DNA from: Bacteroidaceae bacterium | Lineage (GTDB): Bacteria; Bacteroidota; Bacteroidia; Bacteroidales; Bacteroidaceae | Direction of reading: 5' to 3' | Length of the DNA: 35,483 nt | Assembly (NCBI GenBank): GCA_024401215.1 | Contig: JAKSLL010000003.1 | Location: forward strand, 68,389-103,871 | Part shown: in pieces, positions 17,571-26,999 of the stretch | Numbering within the stretch: position 1 is the first letter of the stretch | Layout: each line of letters opens with the position of its first letter | Made by a program: the position numbers and the translations under genes | The notes under the pieces: generated by a model | Seen by the model: the letters and a program-made list of their open reading frames with translations, nothing else | Databases searched by the model: none | Told to the model about the DNA's origin: nothing

Positions 17571-17958
17571 CGGTTTTTTTTTGGATTATCTATTATAAAA
17601 TATGTGAAACATTATTAACTAATGGTTAAGTAATGATAAAATGATAGTTCCAGAGGCTGTAACTTGTGTTTTTGGTAAAGGATAAACCACGAAAACTTTT
17701 ATATAAAAGAGTTCAAGAAACTTTAGGAAACTATTTTTTACCATTACTTAACTCCGCAAAAAATGGATCGAAACCAGTATTATTGTACCATTGCTTAGGA
17801 GCTGTAGGAAAACATTTTGGTGTTATGTGCTCATTCTTCTATGTGTTTTTTGAAATAATGAATTGTGCAATAAAAGTTATTGAAAACGGCTGTTTTTGTG
17901 CAATAGTAAAGGAAACTGCCGTGTTTTTCTTACATTTTGCAATTATTTTCGATTTTTC
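17571..17958. other. AT-rich divergent spacer between lon and asnA, no gene supported
   Basis: About 390 bases between the outward-facing lon and asnA promoters. A plus-strand frame (17666-17971) exists, but its product has no recognisable start context or domain and I treat it as chance. The visible structure is an 11-base inverted pair, GTTAAGTAATG (17625-17635) and CATTACTTAAC (17742-17752), with a weaker third relative near 17790. This could be a regulator site pair, but spacing and AT content make chance likely. Confidence 0.35.
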
Positions 17959-17990
17959 TTGCTTTGAATAAAATATAAATTGTAACTTTG
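17959..17990 (+). promoter_or_regulatory. Promoter of asnA
   Basis: TTG (17959-17961), 21 bases, then TAACTTTG (17983-17990), an exact -7 element. The leader would be about 60 bases. Confidence 0.6.
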
Positions 17991-18059
17991 CATGGTTTTT
18001 GACAGAGACAATAGTCTGATTTCTGAAAATACCTTGAAAAAAAACAATCAAAAGTAGAT

Positions 18060-19097
18060 ATGAGTAAAATTATAAAGGTTGATGGGTATAAACAGCTCCT
18101 CAATCCTACACAGACAGAGCAAGGCATAAAGCAGATAAAGGAGTTCTTCCAGATAAATCTCGCCACAGCTCTTCGTCTTCGCCGCGTTACAGCGCCTTTG
18201 TTTGTGCTCCGCGGACTTGGACTCAATGACGATCTCAATGGAGTTGAGCGTCCAGTGTCCTTCCCTATAAAGGATATGGGTGACCAGGTTGCAGAGGTTG
18301 TTCATTCACTTGCAAAATGGAAGCGTATGATGCTTTGTGAGTATGACTTGAAGCCAGGTTTCGGCATCTATACTGATATGAATGCCATTCGTGGTGACGA
18401 GGAACTGGACAATCTCCATAGTCTTTATGTTGACCAGTGGGACTGGTGTCGCACAATCTCTAAGGAAAACAGAACAATCGCTTTCCTCAAGACAATCGTG
18501 AATGACATTTATTCTGCTATTCTTCGTACAGAGTATCTTGTATGCGAAACATATCCACAGATTAAGCCATTCCTTCCAGAAACGATACATTTCATCCATT
18601 CTGAAGAACTTCTTCAGATGTATCCAGACCTCTCTCCAAAGGAGCGTGAGGATGCTATCTGCAAGAAGTATGGAGCAGTGTTCATCATGGGCATCGGCGG
18701 CAAGCTTTCTAATGGTGAGAAGCATGACGGTCGCGCTCCAGACTATGATGACTGGAGCACTCCAAATGAGGATGGATTCCTCGGTCTCAATGGTGATATA
18801 ATGATTTGGTATCCAGTGCTTAACCGCGGTTTTGAGTTGTCATCAATGGGTATCCGTGTCGATAAGGAGTCTCTCATGCGTCAGCTTGAGATAGAAGGAA
18901 AGACTGAGCGCAAAGATTTGTATTTCCACAAGAGACTTCTTAATGATGAGTTGCCTCTCTCTATCGGTGGCGGCATCGGTCAGAGCCGTCTCTGCATGGT
19001 TCTCCTTCATAAGGCTCATATCGGTGAAATCCAGGCTTCTATCTGGCCGGACGATATGCGTAAGGAGTGTGCTGCTGCAGGAATGCCGCTCATCTAA
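18060..19097 (+). CDS. asnA: Aspartate-ammonia ligase (asparagine synthetase A)
   Basis: A 345-residue AsnA. It makes asparagine from aspartate, ATP and ammonia, and has a class II aminoacyl-tRNA synthetase fold. Family segments: GIKQIKEFFQINLATALRLRRVTAPLFV (about residues 22-49), RPVSFPIKDMGDQVAEVVHSLAKWKRMML, EDGFLGLNGDIMIWYPVLNRGFELSSMGIRVD, and the carboxy signature LPLSIGGGIGQSRLCMVLLHKAHIGEIQASIWPDDM. The length is close to that of the E. coli enzyme (330). It has its own promoter and a terminator and stands alone between lon and ligA. It is intact. Confidence 0.98.
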   Translation: MSKIIKVDGYKQLLNPTQTEQGIKQIKEFFQINLATALRLRRVTAPLFVLRGLGLNDDLNGVERPVSFPIKDMGDQVAEVVHSLAKWKRMMLCEYDLKPGFGIYTDMNAIRGDEELDNLHSLYVDQWDWCRTISKENRTIAFLKTIVNDIYSAILRTEYLVCETYPQIKPFLPETIHFIHSEELLQMYPDLSPKEREDAICKKYGAVFIMGIGGKLSNGEKHDGRAPDYDDWSTPNEDGFLGLNGDIMIWYPVLNRGFELSSMGIRVDKESLMRQLEIEGKTERKDLYFHKRLLNDELPLSIGGGIGQSRLCMVLLHKAHIGEIQASIWPDDMRKECAAAGMPLI

Positions 19098-19150
19098 TTT
19101 AGCATAGTCATAGTTAAAAATACATTTACAAGTTTCGCTCCACTTGTTAT

Positions 19151-19271
19151 GGAGTTAAAGGTTGTTTAAAGAGAAGTTAAAGGGTAGTTAAAGTGACAAA
19201 TGTCAGACATGGCAAACGTCTCTTTAACTCCGAGCTAAGCGATAACTCTTCTTAAACTTCTCTTTAACTCC
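19151..19271. repeat. Cluster of direct and inverted AGTTAAAG repeats after asnA
   Basis: Three plus-sense copies of a 10-mer, GGAGTTAAAG (19151-19160), GAAGTTAAAG (19173-19182) and GTAGTTAAAG (19184-19193), face two minus-sense copies CTTTAACTCC (19222-19231 and 19262-19271). The centre holds ACAAATGTCAGACATGGCAAACGTC, itself partly palindromic. The arms can fold into a long imperfect hairpin in the asnA 3' untranslated region. No protein is encoded. It is not a known riboswitch that I recognise. Confidence 0.65.
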
Positions 19272-19313
19272 CCAAAACGAGCAGGTTGCAAACTTGCAAA
19301 AGTTGAATACATT

Positions 19314-19351
19314 AAAAACACTTTCTCATTATTTGGGAGAGTGTTTTTTTT
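19314..19351 (+). terminator. Intrinsic terminator of asnA
   Basis: AAAAACACT plus TCTC on the left pairs with GAGAGTGTTTTT on the right with one bulged T, followed by an uninterrupted run of eight or more T. Confidence 0.8.
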
Positions 19352-19363
19352 GTTGTATTTTTG
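19333..19363 (+). promoter_or_regulatory. Promoter of ligA, overlapping the asnA terminator
   Basis: TTG (19333-19335), 20 bases, then TATTTTTG (19356-19363). The -33 element lies inside the terminator loop/stem of asnA. The leader would be about 65 bases. Confidence 0.6.
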
Positions 19364-19415
19364 CAATGAATATGGATAATGTTCTTTTTAAGAACATCCA
19401 TTTAATGAATTTTGA

Positions 19416-21443
<2,028 letters not shown>

Positions 21444-21454
21444 TTAAAATACAT

Positions 21455-21495
21455 AGAGTTCTCTTTGTCATAAAAGGCAGAGAGAACTCTTTTTC
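21455..21495 (+). terminator. Intrinsic terminator of ligA
   Basis: AGAGTTCTCT (21455-21464) pairs perfectly with AGAGAACTCT (21481-21490), then TTTTC. It lies between the convergent ligA and ccsBA genes and may stop both. Confidence 0.8.
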
Positions 21496-21572
21496 TATTA
21501 TGCCGTAATGGGGTGTATTCTTCGTTTGTAGAATATTAGCGTAATGTGTTTTTTGTGAATTGATGTGATTGT

Positions 21573-23918
21573 CTATGCATACGAATGCATGCCGGAGAGA
21601 AAATAGTTGACGCCGAAGTAGGTCATCAGTACGGTGAGGAAAGAAAGAAGGATGAAAAGGTGGTAGCGTGCTGGCGACCATGAAACAAGGGAGCGGTGAA
21701 GCGGAATGGCATAAATCATGAGCGTAATGAGTGCCCATGTCTCCTTGGGATCCCAAGACCAATAGGTACCCCACGATACGTTTGCCCAGATTGCTCCCAC
21801 GAAGATGCCGAAGCAGAGCGTGACGATAGCGGGATAAAGCAGAAGCTGGGAGAGTGCTGTGGTACGGACTAAGTTCCCCTCCGATTTCCTCGCTTGGGAG
21901 AGAGCCCTAGACTTTGATTTCAACTTACACGATAGATAAAGTCCTTGGATAGCAAGCAGTGTAATCATTGCCAGCAGGGCGTATGCTATCATCACCATTG
22001 CCACATGGATGGAGAGCAGAGGCGACTGCAGTACCGGCATCAAGTTTGTAATTTGTGGACTTCCGCTGGCAAGCGTTGCCACAAGCATGCAGAATGATGC
22101 AACGACAGGACCAAATGCCTGTAGTATCGGGATGCGGCGCATCATGATGATGGTGATGAGCATCGTCACCAAAGCCATGAAGAGCATTGTCTCGTAACCA
22201 TTGCTCATTGGAATATGACTGCTGATAAGCCAGCGCATGACGAAGAGCGCAGAGATGTATGTCAGCAGAGAGATGATGTAAAGCATGTCAATCACGCGCG
22301 CTGCTCGTCCACCTTTCTCTGACAATAGGAATAGGCATAACAGCAAGCTTAGCGTTAGGCACAAGAACGTGATCCACCTGGCAGAGAGCAGCGTGTTGTA
22401 GTACACCTCGATGCCGATCATAGTCTTCGATGGAAGCGCGTCGCCCACTTTCTCCTGCTGGTAGAGTCTTATCTTGGCAATCATCTGCTTGGCACCAGAA
22501 ATATCGTTGACAAGAATGGCCTGGACGAGATGATCCATAGCATGATTGATGAACTGAAATTCCCGTTCGGGCGTGCCGAGTGGAAGTTCGGTGCTGCCTG
22601 GAGCGTGCCAAGTTAGTTGTTTTGGGGATTGGTCGTTTAGTTGTTTTGGGGGTTGGTTGTTTAGTTGTTTGGAGGATTCCAAAGGAAACATGCGGAGCAT
22701 CTCGTTGCCATAGAACATGCTGATGACTTGCAACTTCTCGTCTGCCTCACGAATGGCTTTGCGTGTGGCATCCGGAAGGTCGGAATCATTGACTTTGTCG
22801 CGAAGCTTGTACTCGCCTTCGGGAGAATAGAAGTCGCGAACGGATGCCCACTGCCCCTCAATACCCAGCAGGCGTTGCACCTCAGCGCTCTTGATGCGTA
22901 TAATCTTTTGCTGCTCCCATTCCGTATAGAATATCATCCAGCCAGTAAAAATTTCATCGGCAGAATAACCATTCCAAGAGGGTTTGCCAGAGAGCTTTGT
23001 GACGAAGTCTGTGGCTGCCGTATTGACAGGACAAAGACGACCATTGTAAAGGATGACTACCTTGCCCAGTTCGTGGGCAATCTCGCTTGAGACGGGAGTG
23101 GGTGTCTGTCCCAATGCAGAAGTAAACGGCAGACAGAAAACAGCCATAACCATAAACGGGCGTATGGTCATGCGATAGAGCCTGCGAATACGTGTGTGGC
23201 GCGAGAATATCGTCCATAGAAGACTGACAAAGAGCATCAAGTAACCTATGTAGGTGACGGCAATGCCATAGGGGTCGTGCGCCACGAGGAGGTGTGTGCC
23301 TTGTCCGTCATCATCGTATGACGACTGATAGAAACGATACCCCGAAGCCTTACCGATATTATTCATGGATACAACCATCTGGTGGCTTTGGCTATCAGCA
23401 AGAACCTGTCCTGAGTTTGTTGAAGGTGTCTCTTGTCTTACATCTATTTCACAACGGTAATCCATCACAGCATCTGTGCCGGGATAGCGGAGGATATCGA
23501 ATGCTTCCAGTCGCATGGTGAAGGGCAGATGTTGCACACGCTGTTCGCTGTCGAGAAAAGTCTGCACATCCCTGTTCATACGCAGATGTACTGTCCCTTC
23601 CTGTGAGGTGAGATGCGTAATCAATGCCCCTGCAAGCATCACCACAAAAGAGATGTGCAACAGGAAGACCGGCATTTTTTTGTGTATCTTCATTCGCATA
23701 AGGAATGCCAGCGACACTATAGCAAGCACCCCCCACAAAGTGATGAACCACCACGAGCCATAGATGTGCTCGCCAGCATAGTCCTTGCCATGAATTTTCT
23801 CTACAATGGTGGCAACTCCCATACTCACTATGAGGAGTGTATATAAAAGACCCATCCCAGCCCTTGTGAGGAAGGGGGCTGGGTATGGGTATGATGTGTT
23901 ATTGTTGTTATCGTTCAT
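21573..23918 (-). CDS. ccsA: Cytochrome c biogenesis protein, ResB-CcsA fusion (CcsBA)
   Basis: A 781-residue fused system II cytochrome c synthase, which moves haem across the inner membrane and joins it to CxxCH motifs. The ResB-like half (about residues 1-260) has helices near 15-35, 52-72 and 80-102 and one near 222-240 with a periplasmic part between. The CcsA half has several helices and the WWD haem-handling motif (WGTYWSWDPKETW, about residue 725) flanked by conserved histidines (SIHVAMVM, PLHRSLVSW). The frame also contains two repeat-derived stretches: TPSTNSGQVLAD near residue 170 and three KQLNxQxP units near 420. The gene is downstream of a di-heme oxidoreductase that needs this activity. 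It is uninterrupted, so probably functional. Confidence 0.93.
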   Translation of the reverse strand: MNDNNNNTSYPYPAPFLTRAGMGLLYTLLIVSMGVATIVEKIHGKDYAGEHIYGSWWFITLWGVLAIVSLAFLMRMKIHKKMPVFLLHISFVVMLAGALITHLTSQEGTVHLRMNRDVQTFLDSEQRVQHLPFTMRLEAFDILRYPGTDAVMDYRCEIDVRQETPSTNSGQVLADSQSHQMVVSMNNIGKASGYRFYQSSYDDDGQGTHLLVAHDPYGIAVTYIGYLMLFVSLLWTIFSRHTRIRRLYRMTIRPFMVMAVFCLPFTSALGQTPTPVSSEIAHELGKVVILYNGRLCPVNTAATDFVTKLSGKPSWNGYSADEIFTGWMIFYTEWEQQKIIRIKSAEVQRLLGIEGQWASVRDFYSPEGEYKLRDKVNDSDLPDATRKAIREADEKLQVISMFYGNEMLRMFPLESSKQLNNQPPKQLNDQSPKQLTWHAPGSTELPLGTPEREFQFINHAMDHLVQAILVNDISGAKQMIAKIRLYQQEKVGDALPSKTMIGIEVYYNTLLSARWITFLCLTLSLLLCLFLLSEKGGRAARVIDMLYIISLLTYISALFVMRWLISSHIPMSNGYETMLFMALVTMLITIIMMRRIPILQAFGPVVASFCMLVATLASGSPQITNLMPVLQSPLLSIHVAMVMIAYALLAMITLLAIQGLYLSCKLKSKSRALSQARKSEGNLVRTTALSQLLLYPAIVTLCFGIFVGAIWANVSWGTYWSWDPKETWALITLMIYAIPLHRSLVSWSPARYHLFILLSFLTVLMTYFGVNYFLSGMHSYA
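22613..22676 (-). repeat. In-frame 24-base tandem repeat inside ccsBA
   Basis: Two full copies and one partial copy of a 24-base unit (plus strand TTAGTTGTTTTGGGGRTTGG plus 4). Because 24 is a multiple of three it adds 8-residue units KQLNNQPP and KQLNDQSP and a partial KQLTWHAP without breaking the frame. It falls in the periplasmic linker between the ResB and CcsA halves. Confidence 0.8.
23405..23426 (-). repeat. Copy of a widespread CCTTCRACAARCTCAGGACAGG-type element inside ccsBA
   Basis: On the minus strand the 22 bases read CCTTCAACAAACTCAGGACAGG. This is two transitions away from a short element I recall as recurring in many unrelated bacterial genomes, where in this frame it encodes PSTSSGQ-like peptides; here it gives PSTNSGQ. 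It lies in the ResB-like part. Confidence 0.55.
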
Positions 23919-23980
23919 GCTATATGTTCTTCTCTCTCTTTAGGAGAATCTTAGGCGGCTAACCTCCAGATACATTACCT

Positions 23981-24048
23981 TGCAAAGTATCGATACTTCA
24001 CGTCGTAAAGCATCTATGCTTCTGCTCGCAAAGCATCTGCATCTGTGC
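23981..24048. repeat. Three tandem 22-23-base palindromic units between ccsBA and the di-heme gene
   Basis: Units at 23981-24002, 24003-24025 and 24026-24048 share the frame T(G/C)G(C/T)AAAG(T/C)ATC. The first carries AAGTATCGATACTT, the second AAGCATCTATGCTT, the third a degenerate version. The array ends exactly at the stop codon of the di-heme gene. It may act as an intercistronic hairpin block within the operon. Confidence 0.65.
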
Positions 24049-25725
24049 CTATATCGATTCTATGAAATACACTATCTGGTCGCGTTGTTTCTTAGTGAGC
24101 TTGCGGAACTTCTCAACAGTGGAGTAGGCATCGCTCTTGCCGCCCTCGCTCTTGCAACCGTGCCACATAATAGCTTCGATGACATTGCGGGCGCGACAGT
24201 CATGCATCCTCTCAACACCCGAACCGCACTTGCTCGCCAATCCTCGTCCCCAGAGTGGAGTGGTGCGGCACCAACCTGTGCGCAAATCATTTTTCATAAA
24301 GAGGCGGTGCTGAACCATGTCGGTATAAGGCCAGATTTTCTGATATGGGTAGCGAGGCATGTCGGCGTTGGAGAACAGTAAGTTAGGGTCTTGAATGTCA
24401 TCCTTGCCCGTTATCCAAGAAGGACGATGGCATTGTGCACAGCCAATTTGCGAGAAGAGTTCCTTGCCTGCCTTGAAGTCCTCGGTTGTAGTGTTTCGAG
24501 CAGCAGGAACGGCAAGTCCACGATGCCAGATCATGAGGTTCTTATACTGCGACTCGGTCATCTCGGTGTCCAGCGTCTGACTGGTCAGGTAGGTCTTGAT
24601 ATCAGACTCCACATTGCCCGTATGCCACTCCGGATGCTTTTTGTCAGGATCAACAAGGTTGATGTACTCCTTGAATCCAGCCTGTACCTCTGGGTCTTTC
24701 GATGAGGTCTCGGCGTAATACTTGCCAGCCAGGTCAAGATAATGGTAGCGGCGGTCGGGACGTGTCACGTTGGTGATGTTCCAGATGGCATTGGCGCCAG
24801 CAGCATCCAGTAGAGGCCCACGGCTCATGGCGTAAGTGAAGCGGCGCACGTACTTGGTTCCATCGCCTTGCTTGCTGTTTGTGTAATAGCTTTTCCAAGT
24901 GTCAGTTGTCTGATCCCACATGGCAGGGTTGAGCGTCACGTAAGGCGACTCGGCTTTCCACTGAGCGGTGATATCCTCATCGGTAATGGCATCCAGAAGT
25001 CCGGTGCCATAGATGCCGATGGTTGATTCCAGACGTATGCCGATGTTTTCTTCGTGGTCGGCAGCAGCAATCTCCACATCCTTACCGTCACGCTGCACCA
25101 CCACGGGCGCATAGAACGCAGTGGCAGGGATGGTGACGTCGGGATATGTCAGTTCGTAAGTCTCGCCATCGGGGAACTGGTTTCCCCACTCATCGGTGTA
25201 GTTGTTCCATGCAATCTTAATCTGTGTCTCGTCGATAGGTGCCTTGAAAGGCTTCACGGCTCCCGTCTGAGGCATGCCAGCTACCGAACGTATGTAGGCA
25301 TCGGTCTTTTTGTCATACACAACAAGCAAATAGCCATTGCGTTGCAGATTGGCGGCATAGGTGTTTTGCCTTGCTCCATGACCATAGCCAGGATGGCAGT
25401 AAAGGCATCCTGGTCGCACATAGACAGGGCCTAATCCCTTGAAAGCACCCGAAGTGTTGGTGTTGAAATCCTTCTCAAAGAGGTATTCGCCCTCGTTGAA
25501 GGCAGTCACCATACCTGCATTCTCTACGGCAACAGTTGGCTGCTTGTAGGCAGTAGATGAGTTGTTGGTTGTTGTGCCAAGTTTGCCGCCGGCATAGTAA
25601 TCTTCAGGATAATCGATAGCAGCCCCCTCGCCAATATCCCATGACAGAGCTTCCGTGTTGTCATCTGAACACGAGTATAGAGCAATGGCTGCGGAAATAG
25701 CAAATACTAATGATGTCTTGTTCAT
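24049..25725 (-). CDS. Di-heme c-type oxidoreductase lipoprotein (DHOR, DUF1111 family)
   Basis: A 558-residue exported lipoprotein; the lipobox LYSC places the lipid on Cys19. Two c-type haem sites are visible, CLYCH at residues 107-111 and CAQCH near 427-431, matching the layout of the di-haem oxidoreductase / 'putative thiol oxidoreductase' family. Other family-like parts are GKELFSQIGCAQCHRPSW, PYTDMVQHRL, TTPLWGRGL and the end segment EAIMWHGCKSEGGKSDAYSTVEKFRKLTKKQRDQIVYFIESI. It should carry electrons or reduce/oxidise a substrate outside the inner membrane. It starts two bases after the imelysin stop, which points to tight translational coupling, and the haem-attachment gene follows. 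Its real substrate is not known; metal reduction or peroxide removal are options. Confidence 0.9.
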   Translation of the reverse strand: MNKTSLVFAISAAIALYSCSDDNTEALSWDIGEGAAIDYPEDYYAGGKLGTTTNNSSTAYKQPTVAVENAGMVTAFNEGEYLFEKDFNTNTSGAFKGLGPVYVRPGCLYCHPGYGHGARQNTYAANLQRNGYLLVVYDKKTDAYIRSVAGMPQTGAVKPFKAPIDETQIKIAWNNYTDEWGNQFPDGETYELTYPDVTIPATAFYAPVVVQRDGKDVEIAAADHEENIGIRLESTIGIYGTGLLDAITDEDITAQWKAESPYVTLNPAMWDQTTDTWKSYYTNSKQGDGTKYVRRFTYAMSRGPLLDAAGANAIWNITNVTRPDRRYHYLDLAGKYYAETSSKDPEVQAGFKEYINLVDPDKKHPEWHTGNVESDIKTYLTSQTLDTEMTESQYKNLMIWHRGLAVPAARNTTTEDFKAGKELFSQIGCAQCHRPSWITGKDDIQDPNLLFSNADMPRYPYQKIWPYTDMVQHRLFMKNDLRTGWCRTTPLWGRGLASKCGSGVERMHDCRARNVIEAIMWHGCKSEGGKSDAYSTVEKFRKLTKKQRDQIVYFIESI

Positions 25726-25727
25726 GA

Positions 25728-26924
25728 TTATTTCTTGATTGCTTTTATTGCATTATACAATTTCTCTGCATTGTTGCAAAGTGAAGTGTAGGTTTCCACC
25801 ACCACATTATCCACATAGTTGGCATTGATCACTTTGCACTGGTTCTCTACTGTCGAATTTCCAGCATACGTTTCGAGTGTCTTTTCCAACTTGTCCAATG
25901 CTCCGTCAAGTTCGTCCAAAGCATCAATGGCAGTCTTGGCAGAGGCATCCTTGTAGTTGAGCGCAAAAGGCTTCTTCATGCTGCCGATGGCTTTGAGTGC
26001 AGCATCCATCTTGTTCTGTACTGTCTGAGCTTGAGTCTTGAGATTTGCATTGCCTGCGTTGAGGCAGAAGTATATGAGCGACTCTTTGTTAGGAGTGGTT
26101 GCGCCTACACCACCATAGAGAGCATTTTGGCAACTGATGATGTTGTCGTAGAAATCCACGATACTATTGTAAGCGTATGGTGACTCGATGTACGAAGCGT
26201 CTTCGCCCGACCAAGGCAAGCCAATCTTTGAACCGCCAACCTCGCTGATGATGTCACGCGCACCTTCAATGATCTGGATGGTAGCATCAAGGTCGCTTTC
26301 GTAATCGGCAGAAGGCGTGTTCTTGAAGTTAGCACCGAAGTTTTTGTAGCTCAATCCCTCGTTGGTTACATCGCCATCATCGTTGAGGGTGTTGTGAGAA
26401 CGCAGGTAGTTGATAGTTTCTTCATAGCGTGTGCCACTCTTTGCTCCATCCCATGTTGTTTGCAGCACGCAGGTAGCCTGATAGAGGTCCTTAGCCACGG
26501 CACACACATACTTATATTCGAGGTCGGTCAACTGGTTGATGTCGCGAGGATTGCCATTACGGTAGAGTACGTACTCGATACCATGATAACCAAGAAGTCC
26601 AGAGTTGAGTTGCTTCACCTTGTTCTCTATGTCCGCCATGACTGCTCCGTCGCGAAGAACGCCAGCGAGAGCTGACTGGTCAACAGGCCATGTATCGGTG
26701 TGAGGATCAATGGAGTATTCATCGGCTGCACCAAATAGAAAAGCTTCGGAGTTTTCCCAGTCGGCACGTGCCACCTTCCACTGAGCGCAAGCCGCGTCAA
26801 GGGCTGCTTGAGAACCACTTACAATTTCTGTGTTTACATCATCGTCATTGCTGCAGGAAGCAAATACGCCACCTGCCATCAAGCCTATCATTAAGGCCTT
26901 TGTTACTGATTTAATCTTTTTCAT
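25728..26924 (-). CDS. Imelysin-family lipoprotein (IrpA/M75-like)
   Basis: A 398-residue lipoprotein with lipobox VFASC (Cys24) followed by an acidic NDDD. The imelysin signature GxHxxE is present as GYHGIE (residues 112-117), inside SGLLGYHGIEYVLYRNG. The rest is a two-bundle helical fold (AVAKDLYQATCVLQTTWDG; ALDELDGALDKLEKTLETYAG; SLCNNAEKLYNAIKAIKK at the end). Family members bind or handle iron at the cell surface (IrpA, EfeO-related); they are no longer thought to be peptidases. Its neighbours are a porin upstream and a di-heme protein downstream, a grouping common in Bacteroidetes. A role in iron acquisition is inferred from family and context. Confidence 0.88.
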   Translation of the reverse strand: MKKIKSVTKALMIGLMAGGVFASCSNDDDVNTEIVSGSQAALDAACAQWKVARADWENSEAFLFGAADEYSIDPHTDTWPVDQSALAGVLRDGAVMADIENKVKQLNSGLLGYHGIEYVLYRNGNPRDINQLTDLEYKYVCAVAKDLYQATCVLQTTWDGAKSGTRYEETINYLRSHNTLNDDGDVTNEGLSYKNFGANFKNTPSADYESDLDATIQIIEGARDIISEVGGSKIGLPWSGEDASYIESPYAYNSIVDFYDNIISCQNALYGGVGATTPNKESLIYFCLNAGNANLKTQAQTVQNKMDAALKAIGSMKKPFALNYKDASAKTAIDALDELDGALDKLEKTLETYAGNSTVENQCKVINANYVDNVVVETYTSLCNNAEKLYNAIKAIKK

Positions 26925-26999
26925 TGTTGTTTTGATTTTTATGTTTGATTGTCGTTTATTTGATTATTCGAGTTATCGAGTTTTTATTATCGAAACTAA

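Noticed and set aside
17625-17752. Distant 11-base inverted pair upstream of asnA
   Set aside because: The 106-base spacing and AT-rich setting make chance likely; kept only as a note on the spacer.
17666-17971. Plus-strand 101-codon frame between lon and asnA
   Set aside because: AT-rich with no recognisable domain; it runs across the asnA promoter and looks like chance.
22665-23090. 141-codon plus-strand frame opposite ccsBA
   Set aside because: Antisense shadow; the minus frame carries clear ResB/CcsA features.
23981-24048. CRISPR-like array after the di-heme gene
   Set aside because: The units are directly adjacent without spacers, only three, and there are no cas genes.
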